Origin: Trametes villosa | Taxonomy: Eukaryota > Basidiomycota > Agaricomycetes > Polyporales > Polyporaceae | Assembly: GCA_002964805.2 (NCBI GenBank) | Contig: PUDQ02000019.1 | Span: 248,001-312,000, forward strand | Length of the DNA stretch: 64,000 bases | Direction: 5' to 3' | Shown here: positions 33,964 through 45,510 of the stretch, one piece after another | How positions within the stretch are numbered: position 1 is the stretch's first letter | Layout of the letters: each line of letters starts with the position of its first letter | Notes under the pieces: generated by a model | Databases searched by the model: none | Told to the model about the DNA's origin: nothing | What the model saw: only the letters and a program-made list of their open reading frames with translations | Translations under genes and position numbers: made by a program

Positions 33964-35926
33964 TTACGGCTCCACAATAAGCGTGCTGTTGGGGTACTGT
34001 ACGAGGTCTCAGTTACTCACGGCGAAGGGGATACGGAGAATCTGGTCGGGCTCACCTAGAGACGATATTCACGCGTACCTAGGACGACGTTCTGGACCCC
34101 GCCATGCCCTCCGGGGACGAAGCGGTAGTGGACCCAAGTTGGGTACGGTATGACCGGATCCAGCAAGAAGATCTCGCGGAGGGATCCTCCGAGGGTCTTC
34201 GCAAATCCAAGGGCGGCGCCGTCGCGTGCCTTCTTAAGCATGGTCTCCGGCACGGACACCCGGGTCCCTTTTGAGCCGGAAAGGATTGGGACGCCGATGA
34301 ACGGAGCCTTGTGCACAGGTTTGAACCCGAGGTACGTCCGGAGGGTGTGCAAGCGCGTAAGGGGTGCGAGAGCTTCCGCGATTCGTTCCTGTGAGGGTAG
34401 TCAGCACGTGTACTAGAAGCGCCAGCCATAACGAGAGGGAGAATTACTGACCGTCGGGATGTCGGCGTGCTCGCACGCGCCGCGGTACACGTTGGCGGTC
34501 AAGACGGTGAGGCGGGGGAATGCGCTTGGGAGGAGGCGCCAGAGAACAAACTCGTTCTCGTCCGCGAGGAATTCGATGGCGAGTTCGCTCAGCTCCAGGA
34601 TCTGGCACTGTCCCAGCAGGTGGAGCATCTGCGACGCTGTCAGCAACGGGCACCGCAATCGTCGCTCGCGGATGGCGCCATTGGTGCCCCACAGATAATC
34701 GAAGTGATAAGGCGGTGGGCAGATATTCAGTCGTCGTAGGGTAGGAAGAAGGTGACGGTAGATCTGGTCCTCGGGATGTGGATGACTCAGTTCGAACGAT
34801 TGGAGGTTGGGCCACGGGCAAGCTACTTCCAGTCCGTGGCTCGACGGCCAGATTATCGGAGCGTTGATCTCGGGGCGGAGGTTAATTAGAAGGGTGAGCG
34901 ACCGAAGCTCGGGCATGCTACCTAGCACGACGACGTAGGGGATGATGGACGGAGGCGACTCGCCGTACAGCGTGAGGTCATGGAGCTGTGACCAACGCAG
35001 CTCCTCGAAGGTATTCAGTGGCGCGCATTCGATGGGGAGGATGAGCTTTTGCAGCGTGTGGTTCAGCTTGCCTAGGAGCATGCTGAGGGCGCGGTATTCT
35101 GTGGCATGCGTGCGCGGGTCGTCCCGGAGGTAGCTGAGGGAATAGTTGAAGAAAGTCAGCGGTGCTACGTCGACGTCCAGGGCGTCCGTCTCTGTTCCTA
35201 TGGCGCACGGAATGATAAACTGGAGCACAAACTCGCGAAGTTGCGGTGTTGCGAGTATCGCCTTGAGAGACGACCACGGTAGTCCATGCGGACGGAACTC
35301 CGAGGCGGGCGACGATATGACGAGTCTTCTCAGGAGAGGCATGTCTCGGAGTGCGTGACTGAGGAAGTCAGCATCGAAGCGATGACAAAGAGTCGGGTCA
35401 GGGGGATGGGTGCCGTCGTCCGCGCCGATAGGACGCTCTGGCCACTGCTCAACGATTGATAGGTGCCTATGTAGGGTTAAAAACGAAGCAGGATAGTAGC
35501 TCAATACATACTTGACGTAACACCACATTAATGGCGGGAGGAAGCTATCAACAGCGGTTGCGGAGCGGATCTCGACTTTTCAGCGTCGGAAGAGGAGAGG
35601 GACGGCCTCGGCGCGCAGCAGCTTGCACGTCATCGAGAGCGATTTGAGATCGCCTTGATGGTGAACCTCTTCTAGCACGCAATGAATTGCATCTCTGTTT
35701 AGGTCGAGTAGGCTGCAGGGAAAATGGGGAGTCAGTACTTGTGAGATGATGGTGCCGGGAACGCCACTCACCGGAATACCTTACGCACGGATACAGCAAT
35801 GTTAGTATCGGAAGCCTGGGGGCTCTCGAGAGGACTCGTAGGAAGGCTCTCAGGAGAAGGTGCGCCCCTGCGCTTGACGCGAGTGAGCCCGAAGGAGAAG
35901 AATGTGCGGAGGATGCGCGGAACCAT
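33964..35926 (-). pseudogene. F-box-like/LRR type B (copy B1) with two nonsense codons
   Basis: Exon 1 starts at ATG 35926 (MVPRILRTFFSFGLTRVKRR) and ends KVF(R) at GTGAGTGG. Exon 2 has the F-box-like core LLDLNRDAIHCVLEEV...LKSLSMTCKLLRAEAVPLLF. After LFRR comes TGA (35582-35580), where paralogue 51637-53581 has TGC in LFRCCKVDI. Beyond it the frame is open: KVEIRSATAVDSFLPPLMWC, LLRRLVISSPASEFRPHGLP, TLQKLILPIECAPLN, MPELRSLTLLINLRPE, EVACPWPNLQSFELSHPHPE, LTASQMLHLLGQCQ and LAIEFLADENEF. Exon 4 has RIAEALAPLTRLHTLRTYLG and ends YRL then TAG where the paralogue has GAG before the donor. The final exon would encode YPNSTLIVEP. Restarting at Met 35528 could give an F-box-less LRR protein. Relict or stop-regulated gene. 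Confidence 0.7.
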
Positions 35927-37021
35927 CCTGAGTACCGTCGGACATCATAGTTGCGCGCTCTCCCGGCGCCGCGCCCTCCCGCCATCCCGACCAAACAGAC
36001 ATAAACATAACGCCAAATACCCAGCGTCCAGGTAGGCGCCCCGTCCTGCCGTCTTTCCACTGGCAAGGAGTGTATCTCAGCACTAGCGTTCTCTCACGAC
36101 GACTACTCGACGGCTTTGTTACGCCCCCCGTTTGCACTGGATGATCTCGGTTCCCAACGTCCTTCAAAGCCGCTACGCCCATGCGCACACAACCTCGCGC
36201 CCGCATAAGCGCGCCCGCGGATCTCGCGCCGTTCAGCACCGAACGTGTCCAGGGGCCCCGCTCCTGTGTGTCTCCTCAGCCGGCGCGAGGCGGCTCACTT
36301 CCACAGGAGCGAGGCTCGAGACTGGACACCAGTTGCGCAGCGCTACTCAGCTGATGCAGCTCGGCAGGTCCGTCACAACCGCCAGTTCCGCTCAGGCTGG
36401 CCAGGCATAGAGTCTCCGCCCCGCGCAATTCCGACGTGCGTTTGACGAGCTCAGTGGTTGGCTCAACCTCGTTGGATCAGTTCTCTCGCATGTCGTACCC
36501 CACCGGTAGGCCTACATACGCCCTAACGTCGCCACGCTGCTCACCGCGTCGACTCTCGAGCGCTGCACGGTTGCGTTACGCGGCGATGCATTGTCGAGCG
36601 AGTCCTGTCGCGTTTATTCTCGCGTCCGATGGGACGGCTCAATGCAAATCTGCGCCACACTTGTCGCTTCGGGGCATGGTCGGCAGCGCTGTGGGACGGA
36701 GAGACGTTTACATGGAAGGAGGCTGCGAAGAAGCTTGTTGCGCCGTCGGGTACGCTGGCGGACAGGAACCGACATGTATATACACAGTGAGGAAGTTGCG
36801 ATATGCGAGTGGGCGTGCATGGCTAGGGGTGGCAGCGCACACTCAGTATTCGATCGCGTCAAGTCGATGCAGAGGCAGTTCTACTACGTTCGCGGCTGAG
36901 AGTAGTTTACATCTCCGGATAATGTGAGATCAGGGGCCGTTGCGGCTTACATGAACTTCTGGTATTTCTACAAGACAGCCGGGCGTGCCAACATAGAGGC
37001 GCATTCTTCCAGCCACCAGAG
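35927..37021. other. Intergenic, nothing supported
   Basis: 5' flank of the preceding F-box copy and 3' flank of the next. Short frames only. Confidence 0.4.
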
Positions 37022-38841
37022 TTACCGTTCCGGTGCGGCGAGCAGGACGCCGCGCGCATACTAAGTCACGTACACATCAGCTATGGTCGTAGGGGGGGTC
37101 GTTTCGTAACGCTCACCGTGAGTGAGTAGAAGCTCCCCTTGCCCTTGAACGACTCCTCCTCGGCCTTCTGGCTGGCCGCAGGCACGAGCCGGTACTGGAA
37201 CCAGAACCTTCCGCCACTGAGTATGGGATGAAGCAAGAAGATATCTTGCAGAGACGGCGCCATAGTTTCCGCAAGCGTCCGAGCGGCACTGTCCCTCGCC
37301 TCAATAAGGCGCATCTCCTGAGGGGTATTTTCAAGCCGGAAGTCACCCCGGAATGACAGGAGAGATGTGGCCCCGAAGATCGCTTTGAAGCCGAGGTGCG
37401 TCCGCAGAGTACGGAGGTGCGAGAGCGGCGCGAGCGTACGAGCAAGCCGTTCCTGCGTAGGCGGTCAGCGGAGGAGCGTACAGCACACAATCGCGTGCAC
37501 TTACCACGGGGACGTCGGCGTTGCTCTCCACGGTTCGGTAGATGTTGATGGTCAGAAAGATGAGGCAGGGGAATGCGTGGGGGATCATGTCGAGAAGGTC
37601 GAACTCCCGATCGTCAGCGCCGTATTCGACAGCGAGCTCGGTGAGGTTGGGCGTCTGGCATGTGCTCAGGAGTCGCAGCGTCTGGGATGCCGTCATAAGC
37701 GGCCCGTGCAGGTCGCGTTCCCTGATAGAGCCTCCCCCGGGTCCAAGCCAAATGTAGTCAAAGTGATAGTAAGGTGAACGGCATAGTAGGAGCACCTTGA
37801 GGGTGGCAGGGAGATGGGAGTAGAGGTCGTCCTGGGGATGCGGGTGGATGACGCCAAAGCTCTCCAGATTCGGCCAGGGACACGCCATCTCGAGGCCGGC
37901 GGGCCACACGATTGGTGGGCTGACCTCGGGTCGTAGCGTCATCATGAGTTGGAGAGTCCGGAGCTCGGGCATATTGGCCAGTACAGCGACGTAGGGTGCT
38001 GCCAGATGAAGCGGTGTTTCGCCGTATAGATGGAAGGTGCGCAGCTCTGACCAGCGCGAGGCTTGAATGGTGTCCAGCGGAGCAGGCTCGACAGGCAAGT
38101 TGAGCGCCTGCAGAGACTTGCTCAACTTCCGCAGAAGGATTGCGAGGGCGTGGCGCTCGGTTGGAAGCGAACGGGGTTCGCTGCGGGTCATCTGAATCCG
38201 GTATTTAAATGCTGTCAGCGACGCCACGTCGATGTCTAGGTCCTCTTCCGGGGCTCCCATGACGCAAGGGAGTAGAAATAAAATATTCAACTCCCGAAGT
38301 TGTGGCGCAAGGAGCATCGCCTTGAGAGATGTCCATGGCAGTCCGTGACAGGGGGCGGCGTTAGACGTTATGGTGATCGTGCGCAGGACGGGCATACGTT
38401 CCAGCGTGAGGGAGAGGAAGTCGGGATCGAAGTATGTGCAAACCGTCAAGTCGCCTGGCGGCCGTCGCTCGCCATTGTCGCGCGCTTCCATCTCTGGCCA
38501 TTCCTCATGAAATGTGAGATGGCTGGAAAAAGTATTAGCATAGTATTCAGGTTAGCACTGCGCACATACCGTATGAAACCCCACAGGGATTCTGGAGGGA
38601 ACACACGTGGTATGCCGCCCAAACCGATCCTCACCGCCCTGCATCGCCGAAACAAAATAGGTTTGGCCAAGTTACGAGCGGTCTTGCAGGTTGATGAGAA
38701 CAGCCAGAGACGTGTCTGTAGATTGAGCATCTCGAGAATGCCGAGTAAGACATCCTCATTCAAATCTAGTATGCTATAGCTGGTGGATTGACATCAGTGA
38801 CTACGCGAGATTTCAGCGAGTCACATCACTGACGACGGCAT
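37022..38841 (-). CDS. F-box-like/LRR type B (copy B2), intact
   Basis: The start is proposed in an 8-nt coding exon, ATGCCGTC (38841-38834), before GTCAGT. Joined at 38773 it gives MPSILDLNEDVLLGILEML, the F-box helix 1, then LWLFSSTCKTARNLAKPILF. An intron after FIRY leads to HLTFHEEWPEMEARDNGERR. LRRs follow: LTLERMPVLRTITI, HGLPWTSLKAMLLAPQLREL, LRKLSKSLQALNLPVE, MPELRTLQLMMTLRPEVSPP, MACPWPNLESFGVIHPHPQD, LLSTCQTPNLTELAVEYGAD and MIPHAFPCLIFLTINIY. A short intron after DVPV joins ERLARTLAPLSHLRTLRTHL and SLQDIFLLHPIL. The last exon is YARGVLLAAPER and TAA (37024-37022). No disruption found. Nearest relative in the window is the copy at 62232-64000. Likely a ubiquitin-ligase receptor; target unknown. 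Confidence 0.75.
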
Positions 38842-39274
38842 CGAAGAAGCGGTCAACCGTGTTGCAGGACGCAATATGGATCAACAGAGGAGCTGAGTAT
38901 AAGCTAATAAATGATCTGGAGGATACTCAGGCCTCAGGTTGCGCGACGGTGGTGGGCGAGGGCGGATTCCGAGACCTCGGCCCTCGGTAGCGGGTTCCAC
39001 TCCGCTCGGGCGTCAAACGTCCGCAAACAGCCGCAAACAGGCTTGTCGCCAGTGCCACCGGCACGCCGTCAGCAGCCGTTACCGTTCTCTCATCCACGCA
39101 TCGCCCAAACTGTTTAAGGTGCCACACCAGCTGCGGCTCTCCCCTGAAGAAAACTATTGGAAGGTGTAGCCCGGCCACCGGCGTCCCTCAGGACAAGTGC
39201 GGCAGCCTGCCAAGGTTGCGGACTTGCAGTCTAGTACAAAGCGCTGAAATACATCTTCATCTCAAACTTGACCC
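38842..39274. other. Divergent promoter region
   Basis: About 430 bp between two divergently transcribed genes (F-box B2 minus, protease B plus), so it may serve both. No clear TATA or operator seen. Confidence 0.35.
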
Positions 39275-42059
39275 ATGTACTTCTGCTCCGAGTCCGACAT
39301 TATCTCAACTTCGATGATGAAGCCATCCGCACAATCCAGCTTCCCGGCCTTTTTCGTTGTTCTCCAGGCGCCCAAGCCTGCGACTGCTGTTCAAAGGGTA
39401 TGTCGCTCGTTTGAGGAAATCTGCCGAATCACGACTGATGCACGGATTCTTATGGAAAACAAGCATATTGTCGACATGATAAAAATGAGTATCCTGCCCA
39501 TACACGAGGCGGAACGGCTTTGGGCAGAAGTGGCGAATGAAAGCGATGTGGCGGCGGCCCGGGCGTCGCCCCCGCTTGAGTCGCCACAAGCAAGTCCCGA
39601 CTCATCGACGCCACCTCCGCAACTTCCATCACAGACTGTTACAGTACGCTCAGAGCCTTAACTGTCCTGAGGCACCGCGCTTATGGAGCTCGTGATGTGC
39701 AGAGCAACGCTCCATTCGGACGTGCTTCGCAAGAACGTTCCGACTCAGCAACTCACGGGAGCACTGAAGGACATCATCCTGTTATTGATCGTGAAAGCTT
39801 CACCCATGCGCAAGCTTCTGGGACTTCTACCCCCTCGGACGACCATGGTGCGTACACAGCATTGACCCCACCGCGCGAGTACAACACATGGAGGACTCAG
39901 CACTACTCGACTGAGCTGGTGCGCTTGGACATTCGCCACTGTGCATCCGTTCCACACGCACCCAACACATCCCACAGCGAGTCCGCCAGAGGGTCCCGGA
40001 CCACATGTTGAGCGACTTCGGATCCGATTCGCTTTTTGATGTCTTCTGCCTAATCGTAGACACTGGTGAGGCTCTTCGTCGACCTCGTGCGGGTTGATGA
40101 CGAGCTGAAGCCGTCGCACTGGCACCACATCCAGGATCAGCTGACACGTGAGGCATTTGCATTTCTGTCGTTGTGAAGACGTTATTGACGGCAATTCCGT
40201 TATAGATGGGCTCCAACATCTGATCATCGTCGCCTCATAAGATCTGGACTCTACAGCCGCTCAACTGGGGAGACCGACCTCGAGGATCTGAGTGCCGATG
40301 ACATCCACGTCAAGCCGTTGGGTCAGATCATCCGTGAGTGGCCTCCATCCTCGTCGATGGGTGCCCCTACCGCAGAAGATCCGCGGACAGAGATCTGGCA
40401 GCGCCCCGAAAGAGGGCTGATCAATCACCGGTATTACCCCCGAGAGCACCGGGATGGAGACGTTCAATATGAAGAGCTACCGGACAGCGAAGTTCCATTC
40501 ACAGGCGAAGCGGCGTATCTATCTAGAGTTTACGCCCGTGAGTCCTTTGAGCTTTCTCGCTCCTAGTGACCTTCGGGAGTGGAAGACAGATCGGTTGTCT
40601 CCACAGTCCTCGCATTGCAACCCCACACCGACACATTCAACTTTCTAGAGGCATACAACTTGGGGACGAGGCGTCGGGACGAGGACGAGAACACGGGCCG
40701 ACGTCTATTCCACTTCCGGTTCGGCACGGCTTACGCCATAGCTGCCGACTTCACCAGGTTTGGGTGCCATGGAATCCTCGGCCTGAGCCCAGAGGAGTGA
40801 GTTGAATACCCTTGTCGTGTTGAGGGTGTCTCACACGATTTTCGCTAGTCGTCAAACCGCCTTCACCCACCAGTCTGCAGAAACCGCCCCCGTACGTTCT
40901 GATCTCTCTACTGCCGAGTTCCCTCGATGTTGACAGTCGAGCTTTCACAGAGTATCCTTGCTGCGATGATGCCAGTGGATCAGCGAAACTGGGTTTCCAA
41001 ACGCCTGGTACGCTTGTCGATGCTAACGTTCGAACAGTATCCCGTTTAAGCCTGCTATCTAGATGAAGCGGGACACGAGCATAACCCTCTACTTCCGGCT
41101 TATCCCGTCGTCTTTCGTCAAACGGAAGCCAGGATTGGTTAGGTACGTTTGTATCTCACTGCATGCCGGTACGGAGAGAGCTTCTGACTCCGCGTGCCCG
41201 GGCACAGCTGGACAGCGTTCAACGAGTGGCCCTGTTCCGAAGTTCCTGACTGGTCCCCGCCGATCGCCGTCTTTCCGCTCCAGAGCGGAGAGCTGGCCTG
41301 GCAGGTGAAAGTAAAGGAAGTGAGGCTCCTGAAGCGCCTCGCGTCTCCCTGGCGGGAGCTGCTCGGGATCGCACACTACGCAGTGGCCGAGAGATACACT
41401 CAAGAGTTCACCGCCGTTCTGGATACAAGTGCGCCTCTCATGCATTTGGCACAGGTGTACCGATGGACGCGCTGACGGCGGCACCCCTCCACAGGCACCT
41501 GCGGTTCATACCTGCCGCACAGCTTGATCAATACCCTGCAGGAGGGTATTCTTGGACTCCGAGACAAACCCGTGGTCCCCGAAGACAGCGCGACGTTGCG
41601 CTCGCTCTTCGTGGTCCCCGCCGACGTCTCGACAAGGAGCTTAAAGCTCGAATTTGTGTTCCAAGGAACACGCGCCGGCAGGAAATCCGACGTCACCGTC
41701 ACCGTTCCCCTCGACCCCTTCGTATACGCGGCCAGCCCGAACCACCCCCTCCGGCGCACCCCCTTCGCATACAACCACGATGCAGGCATCCCGCGCGAGA
41801 GCCTGCTGTGGCCTACCTCCGCCGCGCACGTTCCGTACCACATCCTCGGAATGGTACGCCGGCTCTCCATGTGACATGTCGTTGGCCGTCGTATCGCTCA
41901 CGCCCGCTCTGCGCGCAGAACTTCTTCTACGCGATGCACGTAGCGCTGCACAAGCCGAAAACCGACGCTGCCTCGCCACGCGCTCCGTGCGTCCGCCTCG
42001 CGCCATGCCCCCCGGCAGACATCGGTTTCTACGTGCTGCCTCGGCCCGCAGCCTATTGA
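39275..42059 (+). CDS. Divergent pepsin-like aspartic protease, copy B
   Basis: ATG 39275 opens MYFCSESDIISTSMMKPSAQ, with no signal peptide. FFVVLQAPKPATAVQR matches the start of copy C. After an intron come HIVDMIKMSILPIHEAERLW and a Ser/Pro linker, then EYNTWRTQHYSTEL. The first motif FDVFCLIVDT is split in the Gly codon (intron 40066-40134). The 13-nt microexon 40135-40147 gives (G)SAD(T), and exon 40206 resumes WAPTSDHRRLI. Then STVLALQPHTDTFNF, HGILGLSPEE (pepsin GILGLG turn), SITLYFRLIPSSF, and SWTAFNEWPCSE...LAWQVKVKEVRLL. The second motif is AVLDT then, across the intron at 41429-41494, codon A|GC. It reads DTSTCGSYLPHSLINTL, with Ser where copies A and C have Gly. The end is HILGM|NFFYAMHVALHKP, stop 42057-42059. 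Both Asp residues are kept. DTS is unusual in pepsins, so activity is uncertain. Confidence 0.72.
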
Positions 42060-43183
42060 AGGCGTCCCCTCCCCCATGCGCCTCCAGCTGCAGTCGTGCA
42101 CGGCGGACTGGGTGAACAATGCCCAGGCATCGCGCACCTGCGCGATACTCACACCCAAATATTCTTAGCTCTGAAGCGACCATCTACTAGTGGCTGTATG
42201 TAACCGAGCAGGAATATGGGGAATATACCGCGATTGCTGGCCGAACCCCCGCCCATCCGCGCGGATCTGTTCGCGCGACGGCCCCCGCGTTGCGCTCGGC
42301 CTTCTGCCTGGCCCTCCCGCACAGCGGTGCAGTAAGTACAGCCTACGACGCACCCAAACCAGAGTCCGAGCGCGTCTGGTAAATCTGTTTCGTGCGAACA
42401 GCTTTCGGTCGGCGCCGTCCCCGTATGCTCTACCGCCCATTCGAAGTCAGCACTCATCCATGGCCACGCACCATACTGAAACGGGCATCGAGCTTTCAAG
42501 TCGTGCTTTCGCGCACCGGGAACGCTATGGATTCAAGCGGTTGCCGGTCAACTGTGCTCCGTGCTGACCGGCAGCTGATGAGCCGTGAGGCGCAGATCTC
42601 GAAGAATGGCAGACATCCTGTACGTCGCGGGCCGGGGTCTGCGGATGCGGGGTGGAAGGCGAACTCGAAGTCGCTTCCCGGTACCTGGGCATCTCGAAGC
42701 TCACGAGGATTTCTGAGGAACAGCGCACAGCAAAGAGTAGCGACGAAGCCATCCGGGCACGCGACGTTTATGTGCCGGTGAACCGCGGGGGTCCGCGGCT
42801 CAAGAGCTAGAGGCCTTGTTGGCCGGCTCATCATGCGGGTATCGCACCAACTCGGGCGCATGCCAGCAGCCTGCAGAAGAGAGTCCTGTGGGTAAGCTTG
42901 CTTAATGTGCCGAGTGTCTCGTCTATCGTATCCAGCTCCATGTATGCGTGAAAAATACAGCCGACGTCACTGTAGAGTACATACCGATCCCGTGCAGCCC
43001 GTGTCCGATTCCCAAGAATGCGAGTAGGAGAGAGGGGAGAGACGCGCAAAACAAGAGGGCGTAGCCTCATGTCCCTGTATCATCAATAGCGTTTGGTGCA
43101 GCGGCGTGCATGAGCGGCGCGTCAAGATGTAAACCCTCGTAAGAAGAGCACATACCGCAGAGGCAAACCAACGACGGACCATG
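42060..43183. other. Intergenic, nothing supported
   Basis: 3' flanks of protease B and of the hydrolase. Several short frames on both strands, none with splice or motif support. Confidence 0.4.
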
Positions 43184-43804
43184 TCAACTGTCCGTGAACA
43201 GGCTCGGCAGATCCTTCATCTCAAGCATGATCACACCCGCCTCCTCGAGCTCGCCCTCGATCTCCTCCTCCACGACCGCCGCAGGCGTGATCGTGCCATG
43301 GTCCCACACCTCGACACGGTCATACGTCGCATGCGCGCCGCGGACGAGCAGGACCTCGTTCCCGCGCGAGAGCGCCGCGCTGCACGTCGCGCGGATGCAG
43401 AAGTCGCTCTGCATGCCGACCATGACGATCTCCGCCGCGGGCGGGACGAGCGCGGCGAGCTCCGTGCCCGCGAACGCGTTGTTCTTCCGCTTGTCGACGA
43501 CGAACTCGCCGGGCAGCGGCGTGTGCACGAGCTCCCACCCGGGCGCGCCGAAGTCGTCCGGCTCGCCCGGGTCGCCGCAGTTGCGGACGTGGATGATGCG
43601 CGGCGGGCGCGGCGCGGACCGGGCGTGCGTGAGGATCGCGGAGATGTTCGCGCCGATGACAGATGCGGCGGGGATGCCCTTTGGGGGGTCGGAGAGCATG
43701 CCGACCTGGACGTCGAGGAGGATGAGGACGCGCTTCGGGTCGTCCGTTGCGGGACCGGGTGGGGGCTCTTGCTGGCCGGGATGGGAGCCGTTCGCGAGCG
43801 CCAT
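43184..43804 (-). CDS. Isochorismatase-like cysteine hydrolase, intact
   Basis: A single-exon frame of 206 codons from ATG 43804 (MALANGSHPGQQEPPPGPAT) to TGA at 43184-43186. Family features in order: KRVLILLDVQVGML, with the catalytic Asp in the first strand; IIHVRNCGDPGEPDDFG; FVVDKRKNNAFAGTELAAL, with the catalytic Lys; and IVMVGMQSDFCIRATCSAAL, where Cys of DFC is the expected nucleophile. SRGNEVLLVRGAHATYD follows as in the family. The C terminus is acidic and ends LPSLFTDS. Members hydrolyse small amides or vinyl ethers in the cytosol. The substrate cannot be told from sequence. Length is normal for the family. Two broken copies (33405-33614 and 53900-54373) derive from a gene like this one. 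Base composition is markedly GC-rich compared with its neighbours. Confidence 0.88.
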   Translation of the reverse strand: MALANGSHPGQQEPPPGPATDDPKRVLILLDVQVGMLSDPPKGIPAASVIGANISAILTHARSAPRPPRIIHVRNCGDPGEPDDFGAPGWELVHTPLPGEFVVDKRKNNAFAGTELAALVPPAAEIVMVGMQSDFCIRATCSAALSRGNEVLLVRGAHATYDRVEVWDHGTITPAAVVEEEIEGELEEAGVIMLEMKDLPSLFTDS

Positions 43805-44513
43805 GGGGCAGAGGAGAGGGCGGGTAGGGCGGTGGATCGGGGCGTTCTGCGCGGTTGAAGAGGGCGCGAAGACAAAGCGGATGGCGAGGAGGAGGAAAGG
43901 GCGATAGACCCGCCCCGCGTCCGCTCGTCCGACGCTTTCTCAGTCTGGCGGCGGCCAGTGAGAAAACACCGCGCGAGCGCCGGCCTCTGACGCGCGACGT
44001 CCGACGCCAGCACGTGCGCACGCACCCTATCGGCGATCATCCACATCGATCGCGTCTCGCCTCGCCCAGCCCGCTCCGGCTTTCTCGGACGCGTACGACG
44101 TCATCGTCCTCTGCCAGCTTGTGGCGGACAGCTTGACGGTGGCTTTCTTCAGACTTCACCTGTCCAAACACTTTTGGCGGCGTTCTTATCCTCGCAGGCA
44201 TCTTATGTACACACTCTTTACTCGATGTACCGCCGCAGATTGTGTACGGCGAAGTTATCCGAGCGAAGTGGAACCCACCACTGGCAGCCAGATCGATCGC
44301 ATTCGATGGAGCAGGGACGCACCGGATGTAACCGAGATGCTATCGGGGACTCTACTGAACGCCCACCGTCCTTATGTAACGTGGCACCCACGCCCACCCT
44401 CCACCAGCGCACGGTCCTCCATCGACCTTTGGCATCCTTGGAAGCGTCCGAGATCACTTCACATCGGGCGCGAACAAGCAGTTCTGCGACCGATTCGCGC
44501 TCTTTACGCTACC
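43805..44513. other. 5' flank of hydrolase, nothing else supported
   Basis: GC-rich first 300 bp. Open frames here are mostly antisense continuations without motifs. Confidence 0.35.
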
Positions 44514-44711
44514 ATGTCACAATACGCTGCCGAATACGAGTTTATCTTCGGTACTCCCTTCGAACCTGGCCAGATCGATCGCGGCGATCACGACGATGAG
44601 TGGGCTCCAGAACCAAGCGACTCCAAGCAAGAACGACCGCGCAACACACGGCCATCTCGGCGGCGTCGTATCGTCAACGAGTATGTCCAAGATCAACTGA
44701 ATACTCACGGT
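44514..44711 (+). CDS. Possible first exon of an unknown gene
   Basis: ATG 44514 opens MSQYAAEYEFIFGTPFEPGQ, then an acidic stretch (DRGDHDDEWAPEPSDSKQE), a basic stretch (NTRPSRRRRIVNEYVQDQLN) and a donor-like CACG|GTAGCT. I could not find a convincing next exon; LEGTYSEVCQECGREIPTNR at about 44738 is a candidate but its acceptor is unclear. It may belong with the disordered frame at 45511. No family recognised. The DNA at 44820-45510 shows nothing I can support. Confidence 0.3.
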
Positions 44712-45510
44712 AGCTCCTTGGTTGTAACGCGCCTTTGCTTGAAGGTACGTATTCGGAAGTCTGCCAGGAGTGTGGGAGGGAGATACCTACGAATCGAGGC
44801 AAGTATCCTCCTGTAGTGTGTCCTCTTGGTGCTCACTTAACCCTCCATATACGCCAGGCGTGCCCTCCACCGCGCCGGCGTGCATCTAGGTCTTCGTTGC
44901 GGCATTCATGGCCGAAAGGAGGAGGGGGCATTCAGCATCGTCATGTCGGGGGTGTACGAGGACGACGCAGACAGGGGCGAGCGAGTGTGAGTCCCGTCGC
45001 ACGCCCAGCTTGAGCTCCTTCCTCACCGTTTGTGAAGTTTCTACACCGGCACCGGCGGGTTGAAGAAGGTACGTGCAGCATCCGCCAACCGAGCCGCTAT
45101 CGTTCCGGGAACCCCTCTCATACCCTGCATCCCGAGCAGTCGGGCGAGGGCGGCCCCCAAGTCCAAGACCAGTCTTTCGAGCATCGCATGAATGCCTCGC
45201 TCCTCGTGAGTTCCTCGCGCATTCTGATACGACGCCCCGCGGCCACAGGCTGAATCGTGCGTTGTCAACTGCGCTCTTCAGAAATCCATAGAGACGGGGA
45301 AACCTGTGCGGGTGGTGCGTGGGCACGAGCTGCGCTCCAAGTACGCCCCGAGAGAGGGGTACGTCCCCTCGCTTCCTCCTGGTTGTTCTCCGCCTGACAA
45401 CGGCTCCGCTTACCCAGGTTTCGATACGATGGGTTATATACGGTTGTAAATGTGCGTGCCCGCCCATCCCTTAGATTGTGACTTGACCTGACGTACACTC
45501 ACAGGCGGAG

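Noticed and set aside
43181..43907. Long plus-strand and second minus-strand frames over the hydrolase
   Set aside because: They are shadows of the intact 206-codon gene. Only that frame shows the conserved Asp, Lys and Cys motifs.
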